In this document: piece after piece, positions 22,690 through 34,943 of the stretch
Layout of the letters: each line of letters opens with the position of its first letter
Position numbering within the stretch: position 1 is the first letter of the stretch
Program-made: the position numbers and the translations under genes
Notes under the pieces: model-generated
The model's database searches: none
What the model was told of the DNA's origin: nothing
Seen by the model: only the letters and a program-made list of their open reading frames with translations
Origin: Oreohelix idahoensis
Lineage: Eukaryota; Mollusca; Gastropoda; Stylommatophora; Oreohelicidae
NCBI GenBank assembly: GCA_024509875.1
Contig: JAMPIV010015294.1
Coordinates: 186,001 to 250,000, forward strand
Direction of reading: 5' to 3'
DNA length: 64,000 nt

Positions 22690-22820
22690 TTATTACAAAG
22701 TAACTATATCACCATATATGTCATGTTACAAAGTACTTGTCAGCACAGATGACATACTACAAAATAACTTTGGCAGCACAGATGACATATTACAAAATAA
22801 CTATCAGCACAGATAACATA
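22690..22820 (+). repeat. 33-bp minisatellite, left part
   Basis: About four diverged units of the repeat containing CAGCACAGATGACATATTAC then AAAATAACTATGT. The array is split by the mariner at 22821-24157 and resumes at 24158. Joining the two sides with a single TA restores a normal unit. Confidence 0.85.
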
Positions 22821-24157
22821 CGAGGGGCATTCAGAAAGTAATGCACCACATCGTTTTTCTCAGAAGCTGTTTATTCAAAAAGCATGAAATTTATACACAA
22901 TATACATGGATATGTCATGTAAACATTGGTATTATTCAACATAATCCCCCTCAACTTGTACGGCTTTATGCCAGTGCAAAACAAGTGCATGTATTCCTAG
23001 CCCGTACCAGATTTTGTCTTGATCATGTAGCCATTTCTTCGCTGCATGAATCACTCGTTCATCATCTTCAAACCTTGTCCCACGGAGTGCATCTTTAAGT
23101 GGACCAAATAGATGAAAATCAGAGGGTGCCAAATCGGGACTATAGGGTGGATGGGGTAGTACAGTCCAACCCAATTTGGTGATTGCTTCCCATGTTGCCA
23201 GACTTGTGTGAGGGCGCGCATTGTCACATTGAGGAGAAGCAGGTCTGCTGGATTCTTGTGCGGCCGAACTCTGCGAAAACATTGAGTTTTTTCAATGTCT
23301 TAATGTAAGCTTGCGAATTGATTGTCTCTTCTCTTGGCATAACGTCCACATGAATCACACCTTCAATGTCCCAAAAGACAGTGATCATGACCTTTCCAAC
23401 TGAAGGAATTGTCTTGAATTTCTTTCTTCTTGGTGATTGCGGATGATGCCACTCCATTGACTGTCTTTTTGTCTCAGGTTCAAAATGATGTGCCCAGGTT
23501 TCGTCACCTGTAACGATCTTAGCCAAAAAGTTCTCTCCATCAGCATTGAAACGCTCCAACAATTCAGAAGAAATTGCTTTCCTTTGCAATCGGTGGTCAT
23601 TTGTGAGACTTCGAGGAACCCATCTTGCGCAAACCTTAGAAAATCCGAGAGTTTTTATAACTGCATTTGCACTACCAATGCTGACTGACAGCTATAAGGC
23701 CAATTGTTGAGTAGTGATTCGCCTATCAGTAAGAATAATGCCCTCAGCGCATTTCAATATTTCTGCGTTGGTGGCTGTGGCAGGACGTCCACAGCGCGGC
23801 CGATCAAGCAGCTCCGTATCTCCACTTCCTGATTCTTTGATTCTCTGAACCCAGCAACTGACTGTACTCCTGTCGACTGCAAAACTTCCATACACATCAC
23901 ATAGACGCTTGTGAATATTCACAACAGTTTCCTTCTCTGCAACGAGAAATTCTATCACAATTCGCTGTTTATAACGCAAGTTGCTAACACGTTCCATTTC
24001 AACGGTTTAGGGCAGCCGTATTATTTGGCCGGTTGCGGTGCAATTTGGTGCACACAATTGGCACATGCCATATTTGAAGTGTGCAAAATTTCATGCTTCT
24101 ATCTTCATTATTAGCTGAGAAAAATGATGTGGTGCATTACTTTCTGAACGCCCCTCG
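22821..24157 (-). mobile_element. mariner transposon, copy 1 (minus strand)
   Basis: The element is 1337 bp with inverted ends CGAGGGGC(A/G)TTCAGAAAGTA. TA dinucleotides flank it at 22819-22820 and 24158-24159. It is inserted inside the 33-bp minisatellite. It is closely related to the opposite-strand copy at 25338-26675. The transposase is broken. Confidence 0.93.
22932..23997 (-). pseudogene. mariner transposase, DD34D, copy 1 (stop and frameshift)
   Basis: It starts MERVSNLRYKQR at 23997. The HTH region ends at a TAG stop (23692-23694; copy 2 has CAG Gln there). After the stop come the WVP...LTNDHRLQR linker motif and VTGDETWAHHF (first catalytic Asp). A 4-bp deletion near 23290 and altered sequence near 23240 shift frame before DNARPH (second Asp). 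YSPDLAPSDFHLF supplies the third Asp, 34 residues on (DD34D, mariner type). The end is ...VEGDYVE at 22932. Its lesions differ from those of copy 2. Confidence 0.9.
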
Positions 24158-25060
24158 TATAACAAAATAACAATGTCAGTACAGGTGACATATTACAAAA
24201 TAACAATGTCAGCACCGATGACATATTACAAAATAACTATGTCACCACAGATGACATATTACAAAATAACTATGGCAGCACACATGACACATTACAAAAT
24301 AACTATGTCAGCACAGGTGACATATTACAAAATAACTATGTCAGCACAGATGACACATTACAAAATAACTGTCAGCACAGGTGACATATTACAAAATAAC
24401 AACGTCAGCACAGATGACAGATTACAAAATAACAATGTCAGCACAGATGACACATTACATAATAACAATGTCAGCACAGATGACATATTACAAAATAACT
24501 ATGTCAGCACAGGTGACATATTACAAAACAACTATGTCAGCACAGATGACACATTACAAAATAACTATGTCAGCACAGATGACATATTACAAAATAACTA
24601 TGTCAGTACAGGTGACATATTACAAAATAACCATGTCAGCACAGATGACATATTACAAAATAACCATGTCAGCACAGATGACATATTACAAAATAACCAT
24701 GTCAGCACAGGTGACATATTACAAAATAAATATGTCAGCACAGGTGACACATTACAAAATAACCATGTCAGCACAGATGACATATTACAAAATAACTATG
24801 GCAGCACAGGTGACATATTACAAAATAACTATGTCAGCACAGGTGACACATTACAAAATAACCATGTCAGCACAGGTGACATATTACAAAATAACTATGC
24901 CAGCACAGGTGACACATTGCAAAATAACTATGGCAGCACAGATGACACATTACAAAATAACTATGGCAGAACAGATGACATATTACAAAATAACTATGGC
25001 AGCACAGATGACATATTACAAAACAAATATGTCAGCACAAATGAGGTGTTATGTCATCAT
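24158..25060 (+). repeat. 33-bp minisatellite, main part, about 27 copies
   Basis: The unit ATGTCAGCACAGATGACATA followed by TTACAAAATAACT has common variants ACAGGTGAC and GACACATT. Units lose regularity after about 25050 and fade into CATCATAG-containing remnants up to 25140. Frames are open because the unit is 11 codons long and stop-free; no coding role is inferred. Confidence 0.92.
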
Positions 25061-25335
25061 AGATATTTTACAAAACAGCTCTATCAACAGTGATGACGTA
25101 TAGTTACAAAATAGCTCTGTCATCATAGGAGATGATACATTACTTCATAAAAGTAGCTCTGTGATCTCATACATCTCTTACAGTTCGGACACTCATAACA
25201 ATCCATACTGAAATCTTCACTGATATTTTAATCACTCCAACACCAGCAACATATTGATAACCATTTGGGAGACATCACCAAGTCTGTCTACTGTTGTGGG
25301 ATTCAGCCCAAAACCTTTATCCTATCTCCAATTTA
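25061..25335. other. array edge and unassigned flank
   Basis: Degenerate copies of the 33-bp unit (ACAAAATAGCTCTGTCATCA) give way to unassigned sequence with no coding features before the second mariner. Confidence 0.4.
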
Positions 25336-25337
25336 TA

Positions 25338-26675
25338 CGAGGGGCGTTCAGAAAGTAATGCACCACATCGTTTTTCTCAGCTAATAATGAAGATAGAAGC
25401 ATGAAATTTTGCACACTTCAAATATAGCATGTGCCAATTGTGTGCACCAAATTGCACCGCAACCGGCCAAATAATACGGCTGCCCTAAACCGTTGAAATG
25501 GAGCATGTTAGCAACTTGCGTTATAAGCAGCGAATTGAGATAGAATTTCTCGTTGCAGAGAAGGAAACTGTTGTGAACATTTACAACCGTCTATGTGATG
25601 TGTATGGAAGTTTTGCAGTCGACAGGAGTACAGTCAGTTGCTGGGTTCAGAGAATCAAAGAATCAGGAAGTGGAGATACGGAGCTGCTTGATCGGCCGCG
25701 CTGTGGACGTCCTGCCACAGCCACCAATGCAGAAATATTGAAATGCGCTGAGGGCATTATTCTTACTCCTAGTCGAATCACTACTCAACAATTGGCCTTA
25801 CAGCTGTCAGTCAGCATTAGTAGTGCAAATGCAGTTATAAACACTCTCGGATTTTCTAAGGTTTGCGCAAGATGGGTTCCTCAAAGTCTCACAAATGACC
25901 ACCGATTGCAAAGAAAAGCAATTTCTTCTGAATTGTTGGAGCATTTCAATGCTGATGGAGAGAACTTTTTGGCTAAGATCGTTACAGGTGATGAAACCTG
26001 GGCACATCATTTTGAACCTGAGACAAAAAGACAGTCAATGGAGTGGCATCATCCGCAATCACCAAGAAGAAAGAAATTCAAGACAGTTGCTTCAGCTGGA
26101 AAGGTCATGATCACTGTCTTTTGGGACATTAAAGGTGTGATCTTGTGGACGTTATGCCAAGAGGAGAGACAATCAATTCGCAAGCTTACATTAAGACATT
26201 GAAAAAACTCAATCAACGTTTTCACAGAGTTCGGCTGCACAAGAATCCAGCAGACCTGCTTCTCCTTCACGACAATGTGCGACCTCACACAAGTCTGGCA
26301 ACACGAGAAGCAATCACCAAATTGGGTTGGACTGTACTACCCCATCCACCCTATAGTCCCGATTTGGCACCCTCTGATTTTCATCTATTTGGTCCACTTA
26401 AAGATGCACTCCGTGGGACAAGGTTTGAAGATGATGAAGGAGTGATTCATGCAGCGAAGAAATGGCTACATGATCAAGACAAAATCTGGTACGGGCTAGG
26501 AATACATGCACTTGTTTCACGCTGGCATAAAGCCGTACAAGTTGATGGAGATTATGTTGAATAATACCGATGTTTACATGACATATACATGTATATTGTG
26601 TATAAATTTCATGCTTTTTGAATAAACAGCTCCTGAGAAAAACGATGTGATGCATTACTTTCTGAACGCCCCTCG
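25338..26675 (+). mobile_element. mariner transposon, copy 2 (plus strand)
   Basis: The element is 1338 bp. The ends CGAGGGGCGTTCAGAAAGTA are inverted at both sides, with TA at 25336-25337 and 26676-26677. It is in opposite orientation to copy 1, about 1.2 kb away, and very similar in sequence, so the two could pair as a long inverted repeat. Confidence 0.94.
25498..26564 (+). pseudogene. mariner transposase, DD34D, copy 2 (one frameshift)
   Basis: It starts MEHVSNLRYKQR and reads continuously through both HTH domains, the WVPQSLTNDHRLQR linker and VTGDETWAHHF. A 1-bp deletion near 26143 (GATCTTGTGG where copy 1 has GATTCATGTGG) shifts frame. The rest continues as ...VDVMPRGETINSQAYIKTLK, DNVRPH (second Asp; Val replaces the usual Ala) and YSPDLAPSDFHLF (third Asp, DD34D), ending VDGDYVE at 26564. 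There are about 355 codons in all, normal for mariner. Only this single indel was seen. Confidence 0.92.
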
Positions 26676-26677
26676 TA

Positions 26678-27032
26678 TTTTGCTTATAAAATGTGATTAG
26701 ATCATTTAACATGCCCAATGTCCATGCAGTTGATCTTGCAAACTCCTATGATGTATTTGTCACCCATATATGACCATAATTTTATGTTGTATTTTTGGGA
26801 CAAGCCTGTATGTGGGGCTTGTGATGTTTTATTTAAATATTGCCATGTTTATTGTTTTATTGTATGTTTTGCACTTTATATTCATACGTGCACATAATAA
26901 AGCAATTTTTAAAAGTGATGCAGATATTTTTATAACTGTTGACATAATGTATTAATTAAGAACACAGAATTTTGCTTCAAGGAACATGTCAGCTTGAATC
27001 TCTAATCACAAATAAGAAAAGTAATGTTTATC
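26678..27032. other. unassigned AT-rich stretch
   Basis: No gene seen. It contains an AATAAAGCAATT string near 26896, which by itself does not support a transcript end. Confidence 0.35.
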
Positions 27033-28003
27033 AGATGACATGTAACAAACATCTCTTGACGGCTTCATACAGATGACATGTAACAAACATCTCTTGACGG
27101 CTTCATACAGACAACATGTAACAAACATCTCTTGACGGCTTCATACAGACGACATGTAACAAACATCTCTTGATGGCTTCATACAGACTACATGTAACAA
27201 ACATCTCTTAAAGGCTTCATACAGACGACATGTAACAAACATATCTTGATGGCTTCATACAGACGACATGTAACAAACATCTCTTAAAGGCTTCATACAG
27301 ACGACATGTAACAAACATATCTTGATGGCTTCATACAGACGACGTAACAAACATCTCTTGACAGCTTCATACAGACAACATGTAACAAACATCTCTTGAT
27401 GGCTTCATACAGACGACATGTAACAAACATCTCTTGATGGCTTCATACAGACGACATGTAACAAACATCTCTTGATGGCTTCATACAGACGACATGTAAC
27501 AAACATCTCTTGATGGCTTCATACAGATGACATGTAACAAACATCTCTTGACGGCTTCATACAGATGACATGTAACAAACATCTCTTGATGGCTTCATAC
27601 AGACGACATGTAACAAACATCTCTTGATGGCTTCATACAGATGACATGTAACAAACATCTCTTGATGGCTTCATACAGACGACATGTAATAAACATCTCT
27701 TGATGGCTTCATACAGATGACATGTAACAAACATCTCTTGATGGCTTCATACAGATGACATGTAATAAACATCTCTTGATGGCTTCATACAGATGACATG
27801 TAACAAACATCTCTTGACAGCTTCATACAGATGACATGTAACAAACATCTCTTGACTGCTTCATACAGACGACATGTAACAAACATCTCTTGATGGCTTC
27901 ATACAGACAACATGTAACAAACATCTCTTGGTGGCTTCATACAGACGACATGTAACAAACATCTCTTGATGGCTTCATACAGACAACATGTAACAAACAT
28001 CTC
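27033..28003 (+). repeat. 38-bp minisatellite, left block, about 25 copies
   Basis: The unit is AGACGACATGTAACAAACAT then CTCTTGATGGCTTCATAC; the period of 38 bp is measured from repeated AGATGACATG at 27033 and 27071. Variants include GATGG/GACGG/GACAG and GACGAC/GATGAC/GACAAC. The same array continues at 38580-38855 and 52319-52523, interrupted by LTR elements A2 and B. Confidence 0.94.
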
Positions 28004-29597
28004 TGTTAAATAACCTCTTTGTTGAATTCCACCAGAGTTAAATGCTGTTTCTATATATACGGTTGAATGGTGTATAGATATGAAGATGTATTGCTCCTTG
28101 TTCACACTGACATCAACTATTTACAGGACCACAGTGTTAAGAGGTATGGTGGTCTGTGGAAGCTCCAATGTTAAAGACTTGTTGTTGGCCCCAGCGTTGC
28201 TCGTCAGAGTGGTTGTTAGGAATAGGAATATCAACTCGACCTACGCAGTGGTGTGTAGACATAGAGTGAGAGTATAATACGCGAATGATGAAAGAGTTCG
28301 AAGAGTTGATAAATGTTCTTTTTCTCACTCATGTATGGCTGGAAGTCATCGACGCCAACTGCTGTGTACTTTTTGTTACAGTTTAATTGGACGTACACAT
28401 TCGACAGCACGGATACAGTGACAAATCACAGGTTGGCATAATACATCATGGTACAATTGATAAATGGTCTTGCAATGATACATGGACACTCGTTGCATAA
28501 TAGCACAATGGAATGTCAGTAGACAAGCACTCAGTATTGCCCATATATATATCATCTGAGTTTACTGACAAAGCACGTCAGTTTATAAACAATATTCAAG
28601 ATGGCTTCTAGACCTAACCTCGTTTAGCGAAGATTCCTTTAAATAATGTTCAGCACATATTTTCCATGTAATCATATTGAACCGCTAGTAATGGGTTCTC
28701 ATCTGTAGCAGTGATCTCTGGACTCATCAAGCGATAGTACGGGGCATCCCTTTTCTCTTCTTGAAAGTCACAAAATATTTGGATACAAGATGGCTGCTGT
28801 CGTGAGCTGTCACTCACTTTAGGATACAAACTGGAATCTGTATCAAAGTTAATCCTACATTAAATGTTCTCATTGCTCTGTAGATTCTATCATGATGCAA
28901 TTGACTTCATCATACAATATGGTGCTGCTAGAAATGAATGTCATCTTCATCTAGTTAAATATTCCCTCAGACGTACAAATCATGCGTCTGCTTATCGAAA
29001 ACGATGGCTTCGTAAGAGAGTTCATAAGAAGTGCTTTTGTTACCTTGGTATCAGAAATATGATTCTGCCATTCCTTGGCAATAAGAATAAACACTGGGGT
29101 AAAGCATACACGATAGGTCTAGACGACTATCACTTTCCCCTACACATATATCGATCACTTTTTCCGGCGACAAGCCGATACAGAAAAACACGACAGCCCC
29201 CCATCATCAGGGCGAAGCCAAAACACACCTCTCTAGCCACACATCCGCTGAACAGCCTTTGACCTTTCTAGCGACAAAGAACATATAGTTCGACTTAGAT
29301 ATGTAAAGATATACAGATATAAGACAGACTCGTCCTACCTAGACAAACACTACACATAAATTCAGGCCATAGATATACTGAAGCAAGAACAATCTATTTC
29401 TACCCAAACAAAGAATAAATCGCAGTAAAACTGGATTCATCCGCGGAGTTCGATCTGAAACTCCTTTCAAGGGAAGTAACTCAATAATGACTTTTCCTTA
29501 AGCACTAAAAAGTATCTATTTTGTTTACAAAATATTTGCGAACATAACAAGCATACAAATGTATTATATTGCAGGATATCAAAGAGTGCACGTAACA
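28004..29597 (-). repeat. A2 3' LTR
   Basis: On the coding strand it begins TGTTACGTGCACTC and ends GGTTATTTAACA. An antisense open stretch of 132 codons (28864-29262, plus strand) is present but is not conserved in the A1 LTR, so it is not called as a gene. The adjacent purine-rich tract is CCCGGGAGGTGTGGTAAGAC. Confidence 0.93.
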
Positions 29598-30085
29598 GTC
29601 TTACCACACCTCCCGGGAAAAAAAAAATGAAACATTTTTTTTTTTTTTGAAATACATCTAGGAGCAACGTACAATAGGCTCACAACGCATGGGTAATGCG
29701 CAGATGAAAATATCAGGAATAATTATAACGCCTAATATGAGGCTAAGTCGACTTATGAAGCGACTGGTGAGAATATATCTCATAATCTGAGAGAAATTGT
29801 TTCTCTACGAATAAATGTTTCCAGGAAGGTGTCATCAAAGTATAATACAATTCTGGCAATTACACAATGCCTAAAAAATTTCATACCATAATTTCGTATT
29901 AGATATCTTAAATTTATGATTTATGAAGAAAAAATCATCAAAGCACAGCGGTGAATAAACATCAATGAACCGCTAAGTAGTGATACAATCATTATTATAT
30001 TATTAAATTACAAATGTGTATCTATCTTGATATAGAAAGGAACTATTATAGACCTAGACATATCAAGAAGTCTAAGACCTAATAG

Positions 30086-33000
30086 TTATGTGGAATCATG
30101 TGGGCATCTTGACAGAATGTCTGCCATCACATTATCTGATCCACGAATAGCTCGCACAGAGAAATGAAAAGGTTGAAGAGCAATTGCATATCGAGTAGAC
30201 CTCGAGCTCTTCAAATTCTTACTCTGTATAGCAGTAAGAGCTTTTTGGTCGGTTTTTTACTATGAAATGTGCGCCTAGAAGGAATCTTTGTAGTTTGAGA
30301 ATTGACCAAACCATAGCTAATAGCTCACGGTCTAAAACCGAATAATTCCTTTCTGCCGCATTAAGTTTTCTGGAAATATACATTACAGGATGCAGAGTTC
30401 CAGAGTACTCTTGCATTAGTGCCGCTCCAATCCCAGTGGATGAAGCATCACTACGAAGAACAAATGTCTTATCTTTAGTAGGTAACACTAAAATAGGTGG
30501 TGTTGAAAACAATGTTTTAATCTTATCCAAAGAGGATTGGCATTCCTGGGACCAGTGGACCATATTAGGCGAACCTTTCTTTAGAAGTGTTGAAAGAGGT
30601 GCCATGATAGAGGATAGATTCTGAATGAATCTGCCATAAAATTGAATAAGACCTAACAGACTTCTCACCTGTTTTTTAGTCTTAGGGATAGAGATGTTAA
30701 GTATCTTACTAGTATTATGGTCCTCTGTCTTTAGGAAACCATGACCAACTCGGTGGCCTAGGAAAGAAATTTCGCTAAAACCAATATAGGCTTTAGAGGG
30801 TTTCGCTGTCAGGTTGTGCTCGCGCAAAGTAGACAGCAATTCATCTAACCCTGAATAGTGATCTTCCCAAGTATCGCTGAAAAGACAGATGTCGTCTAGA
30901 TATGCAATGACATCTGACCGATAAGATAGGATTCGGCGCATCATGCGTATAAATGTAGCTGGTGCGTTCATAAGACCGAAAGGCATAAAATTCCATTGGA
31001 ACAAACCTCTAGGTGTTGAAAAAGCCGTGAGAGGTTTGGCGCGTTCAGATAAAGGAACTTGCCAATATCCTTTAGACAAATCAAGTTTAGTGAAAAAATG
31101 AGATTTGGAAAGTCGAGTAAGTAGCTCTTCCAGTAAAGGCATAGGTTCAGCATCGAACTTCGTTACTTGATTCAATTTGCGATAGTCAACGCAAAGACGT
31201 ATGTTATTGTCTTTTTTTCGAACAATAACCATCGGCGAAGAATATGCAGAGGTGGATGTTTCGATTATTTTCAAATCTATCATCTCATCCAACTCTTTCT
31301 CGACCTGTGCTTGAAAATGTATAGGGATAGGATAAGGTCTAACCCTAATAGGAGTATGGTCAGTTAGAACAATGTCATGTTCAATGACATGAGTTTGTCC
31401 AGGGATGTCAGTGAGTACATCCTGAAATGTTTGCAACATAGTTGAAACTTGTCGCTGTTCTCCCAGAGACAAATCAGGAGAGACAGTAACGTTCTTCCAT
31501 GATTCACTAGAATGAAGTGGGATCATTGGAAGAGGGAGATTTACATCTGAAAAACTCGTTTCCTCATCCTGTATCACGGACAGTGATGAGTAATGACCAT
31601 GTTGTACTGGAGAATCGTCCGTTGCTTGGAAAATGGGTTGTAAATAATCCGGACGTTCATGGAATTCAGTAAGCATATTGATGTGGAAGGTTTTATGCTT
31701 CCCATCAATATCGACAATATAGTCGACATCGGAAATTTTCGATATTATATCGTACGGACCTTTCCAAGAAATAAGTAGTCTGTTTTCCCTACAAGGTAGT
31801 AGTACAAATGCTTTGTCCCCAGGACAAAGTTGTCGTAAGCATCTCTTCTTATTGGCAAATTGCCTTGCCTTCTGTTTCACAAATTCAGAAGAAGAAGTTG
31901 CTAATTTGCATGCTTCGATAATCTTTTGTCTCAACGCAATGACATATTCATAGGATGACTTTGTGTCATCGTCAATACTGTCAGCTGTTATGAGATCATG
32001 AAGCAACAACATAGGGCCGCGCAGTCGCGCGCCAAAGACAAGTTCAAAAGGAGAAAATCCTGTATGTTCATTGGGGACCTCTCTGTAAGCGAAGAGGGCC
32101 GCAGGTAAAACTCTGTCCCAGTCTTGAGGATGATCCTCAGTTATCTTCCCTAGTAAGTTTTTAAGTGTTCTATTAAGGCTTTCGACCATCCTGTTAGACA
32201 TAGGATGGTAGATACTACTTAAAGATCTATCTATCTGCAGAGTAGACATTACTTGAGACATGGTATCTGATATTAGTTGGGTGCCATGGTCTGATAATAT
32301 CTCTCCGGGGAAACCCAGACGAGAGAATATAAGCCAAAGAGCATCTGCAATATCAGCAGTAGTAATGCTCTTCAGAGGAATAGCCTCTGGCCAACGTGTG
32401 CACATATCAACACACGTCAAGATAAACTGATGTCCTCTGGCAGACTTGATCTTAAATGGACCAATAATGTCTATGGCCATTTTTTGAAACGGCCGAATAG
32501 GAATGTCTGCCGCCTGAATGGGTGCAGCATGGCGTGGACCTTTGGATTTAACTTCCTGACATACTTTACAAGATCGACAATAAATCCGTATGTCCTTGTT
32601 TCATCATCATCTCAGCCCGTAACCCGTCATGGGTCGTAGGGGTGCCATGGTGGAAGCATCAGCAGACAGGGTCCTCCACTGCTCTCTATCCTCAGCAATG
32701 CGTACAAGTGTGGAAAAACCGTGTCCTGCCCATTCTTTGATGTTATCAGCCCAGGATTTTCTTTGCCTTCCTCTTCTCCGTTTACCTTCGACTGTCCCCT
32801 GAAGGATCGTTTTCGAAAGGGAGTCATGACGAGTTACATGCCCAAACCAGGCAAGCTTTCGATGTTTCACTATTGACAAAAGTGGTTCTTGGTGGCCTGC
32901 ATAGGTGTTTATCTTCTCTCTAACATAGACATTTGTTTTGTGCTCTTTATAGCAAATGCGCAAAATTCTTCTATAACATTTATGCTCGAAAGCCTGAATC

Positions 33001-34923
33001 CTTCGCTCCGTATCTGCAGTGAGTGTCCAGCTCTCATTGGCCACATTGTGCCACATATAGATAATACAATGTGAAGATGTATGATGAATTTGATCTTCAC
33101 AGGAAAACTGATGTTACTTTTCAATAATGTCACATTCAGCTTTGTCATGGCAGCTGGCCGCCATCTCAAGTCTGTCTTGCTTTAATTGATCTTCCATCAC
33201 TACGTAGTGGACCGAGATATTTTGGATTTAACTTCTTCTAACGTTACTTTACGTAAGATGACAATAAATCCGTATGTCCTTTTTTACCAATGGCCAAAAG
33301 AAAGCCGCAAGGACTCTTGACTTAGTACGGGAAAAAACCCATGTGTCCAGCACACTGAGAGTCGTGAGCGTGCTGCAAAATTTTAACTCTCAAATTCTTG
33401 GGAACCAGGATTTGAGAATGACTTGACGTAATGGAGTCTTGAACCATACGTACAAGTACGCCATTCTTCTTTGTAATCCAAGATTTACGACTTGTGTCTT
33501 TATTCGGATCACCTTTAGTTGCAAGAATGAAGAATTTCTTCAGAGTGGGATCATCTTCTTGCTGTTTTATAAACGAGTCACGAGAAATTACCAAGGGATC
33601 ATCTTGGTTATGCACTTCATTATCTTCAGTAGATGAAGTTTGAGGCATATTAAGAGCTTGAGCTCTAGTGACTACAGCGTTAGCAATCTGCATGTTTTGC
33701 TTTTCCCAAGCGGAAATTTGTTGCGAAGTGCATTCTTTGACTCCATGAATGCGACCGATGATGAGGTCAGCGATCGGATTCGGAAGAAGACATGCGTGTA
33801 CATCTCCTGTAAAGAAAGGAGTAGCAATCCTAATGATAGCAGTAGAGTATTTCTCTAATGTGCCGCCAAATGTTACACATTTGACTACTTGTCCAGTGGC
33901 ACGGGAAGGATCTACGAGTGACTGCCTAACACCAATTGTGGTGCATCCAGAATCAAATAGCACGGAGACTGGATTGTTATTTACTAAACCCTTATGTAAG
34001 ACAAGAGAACCTCTTCCATCATGCGCGACTGATGCAGGAAGAACAGGAAGAGGATGGCCACAGCTTAAAGTAGACACTGTGGTTGGCTCAAATAATGTTT
34101 TGCATTGGGGGCACTGAGATGCTCTCCCAAAATCAAAAGCGGAACATGCCATATTACTAGCGTCATTATTATCTTTACTCTGTTTATAGGCTTCATGAGA
34201 CTCTTGCTGTGCAGAGTTTGCCTGAAAATGTGGTTTATGTCTTCTGTTTTGAGATCTACCTCGGTTATTATTACCTCTGTAGTTATTGTTACCTCTATTG
34301 TAACCCCTATTTGGGTTTGAGTCATAGTTCTCTTGGTTACCATTATCATATTCATTATAATGAGTATCTCTGTAATTATGATCTTGTTGACTCCAAGACG
34401 GATAACTCGGATAGTTTCTATAATTACTTCCTCTATGGAAATTCCTATAATTATGACCACCCCTGTGTCGAGAGCTATCAGCTCGTCTCCAGTTCTTCGA
34501 CGAAGAACCCTGAAATGATTGGTTACCTTGGTTTTGATAACTATTATGGTTACCTTTTTTATCAAATCTGTTTTGAGGTCCCTGAAATCTGTGTGAATAA
34601 TTGGGATTGTATGGTGTTGCTGAAGCAACTGGCATACTCTCCTTAATCTTAGCGTTGCCAAAAGTCACGTCGGGGTGTGCAGTGACATATTGGGAACAAT
34701 ATTCTTCCATTTCCTTTAGTGATTTGGGTTTACGCTCATGTATAAATTCAAGGAATGGTTTGTTAACACATGACATAATCTTATCTCTGAGCAACAAATC
34801 CATAAGTCCTTCATAAGTTTTTTCTGTTTTGGAAAGCTCAATCCAGCGATCAACTGTGAGACGTGCCTTTGCAATGAATTCTGAGAATTCTACACCTGTC
34901 TCAGGCACCATCGTCTTAAACAA
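30086..34923 (-). pseudogene. A2 gag C-terminus and pol: PR, IN, RT, RNase H (multiply broken)
   Basis: The upstream part (33322-34923) covers the Gag C-terminal half, the R/G/N/Y-rich tract, CPQC...CGH, protease (FDSG) and the first part of the integrase HHCC region. It ends at an extra A near 33330 (frameshift). A LINE fragment then splits the HHCC coding region. From 32480 to 30219 the integrase core, GPY/F motif, RT (YLDDI) and most of RNase H are open. An extra T near 30256 shifts frame before the last RNase H residues, and the normal terminator is at 30086-30088. It is non-functional. Confidence 0.9.
32598..33259 (-). mobile_element. 5'-truncated RTE/endonuclease-RT type LINE inserted in A2 integrase
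   Basis: The minus-strand frame 33056-32607 (149 codons) has the C-terminal LINE features ESWTLTADTERRIQAFE, CYRRILRI, GHVTRHDSLSKTILQG and RRRGRQRKSWADNI, ending just before a GATGATGATGA tail (32600-32609 on the plus strand). This is a different LINE family from the RTE at 1695-3520. Flanks carry a 22-bp exact duplication (32576-32597 and 33260-33281). It sits within a longer imperfect duplication that starts at TTTGGATTTAACTTC (32541 and 33221). Confidence 0.85.
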
Positions 34924-34943
34924 AAGGCGATAGCCTTCCTCAC

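Noticed and set aside
24173..25103. Open frames of 240-306 codons in the 33-bp array
   Set aside because: The unit is 11 codons without stops; frames change at irregular units and there is no start context or domain.
27033..28003. CRISPR-like appearance (regular 38-bp period)
   Set aside because: There are no unique spacers; the whole period is repeated sequence, and the context is eukaryotic transposons.
28864..29262. 132-codon open frame antisense to the A2 LTR (related shorter frame at 38040-38270)
   Set aside because: The equivalent region of the A1 LTR is broken by stops and indels, so there is no sign of conservation.
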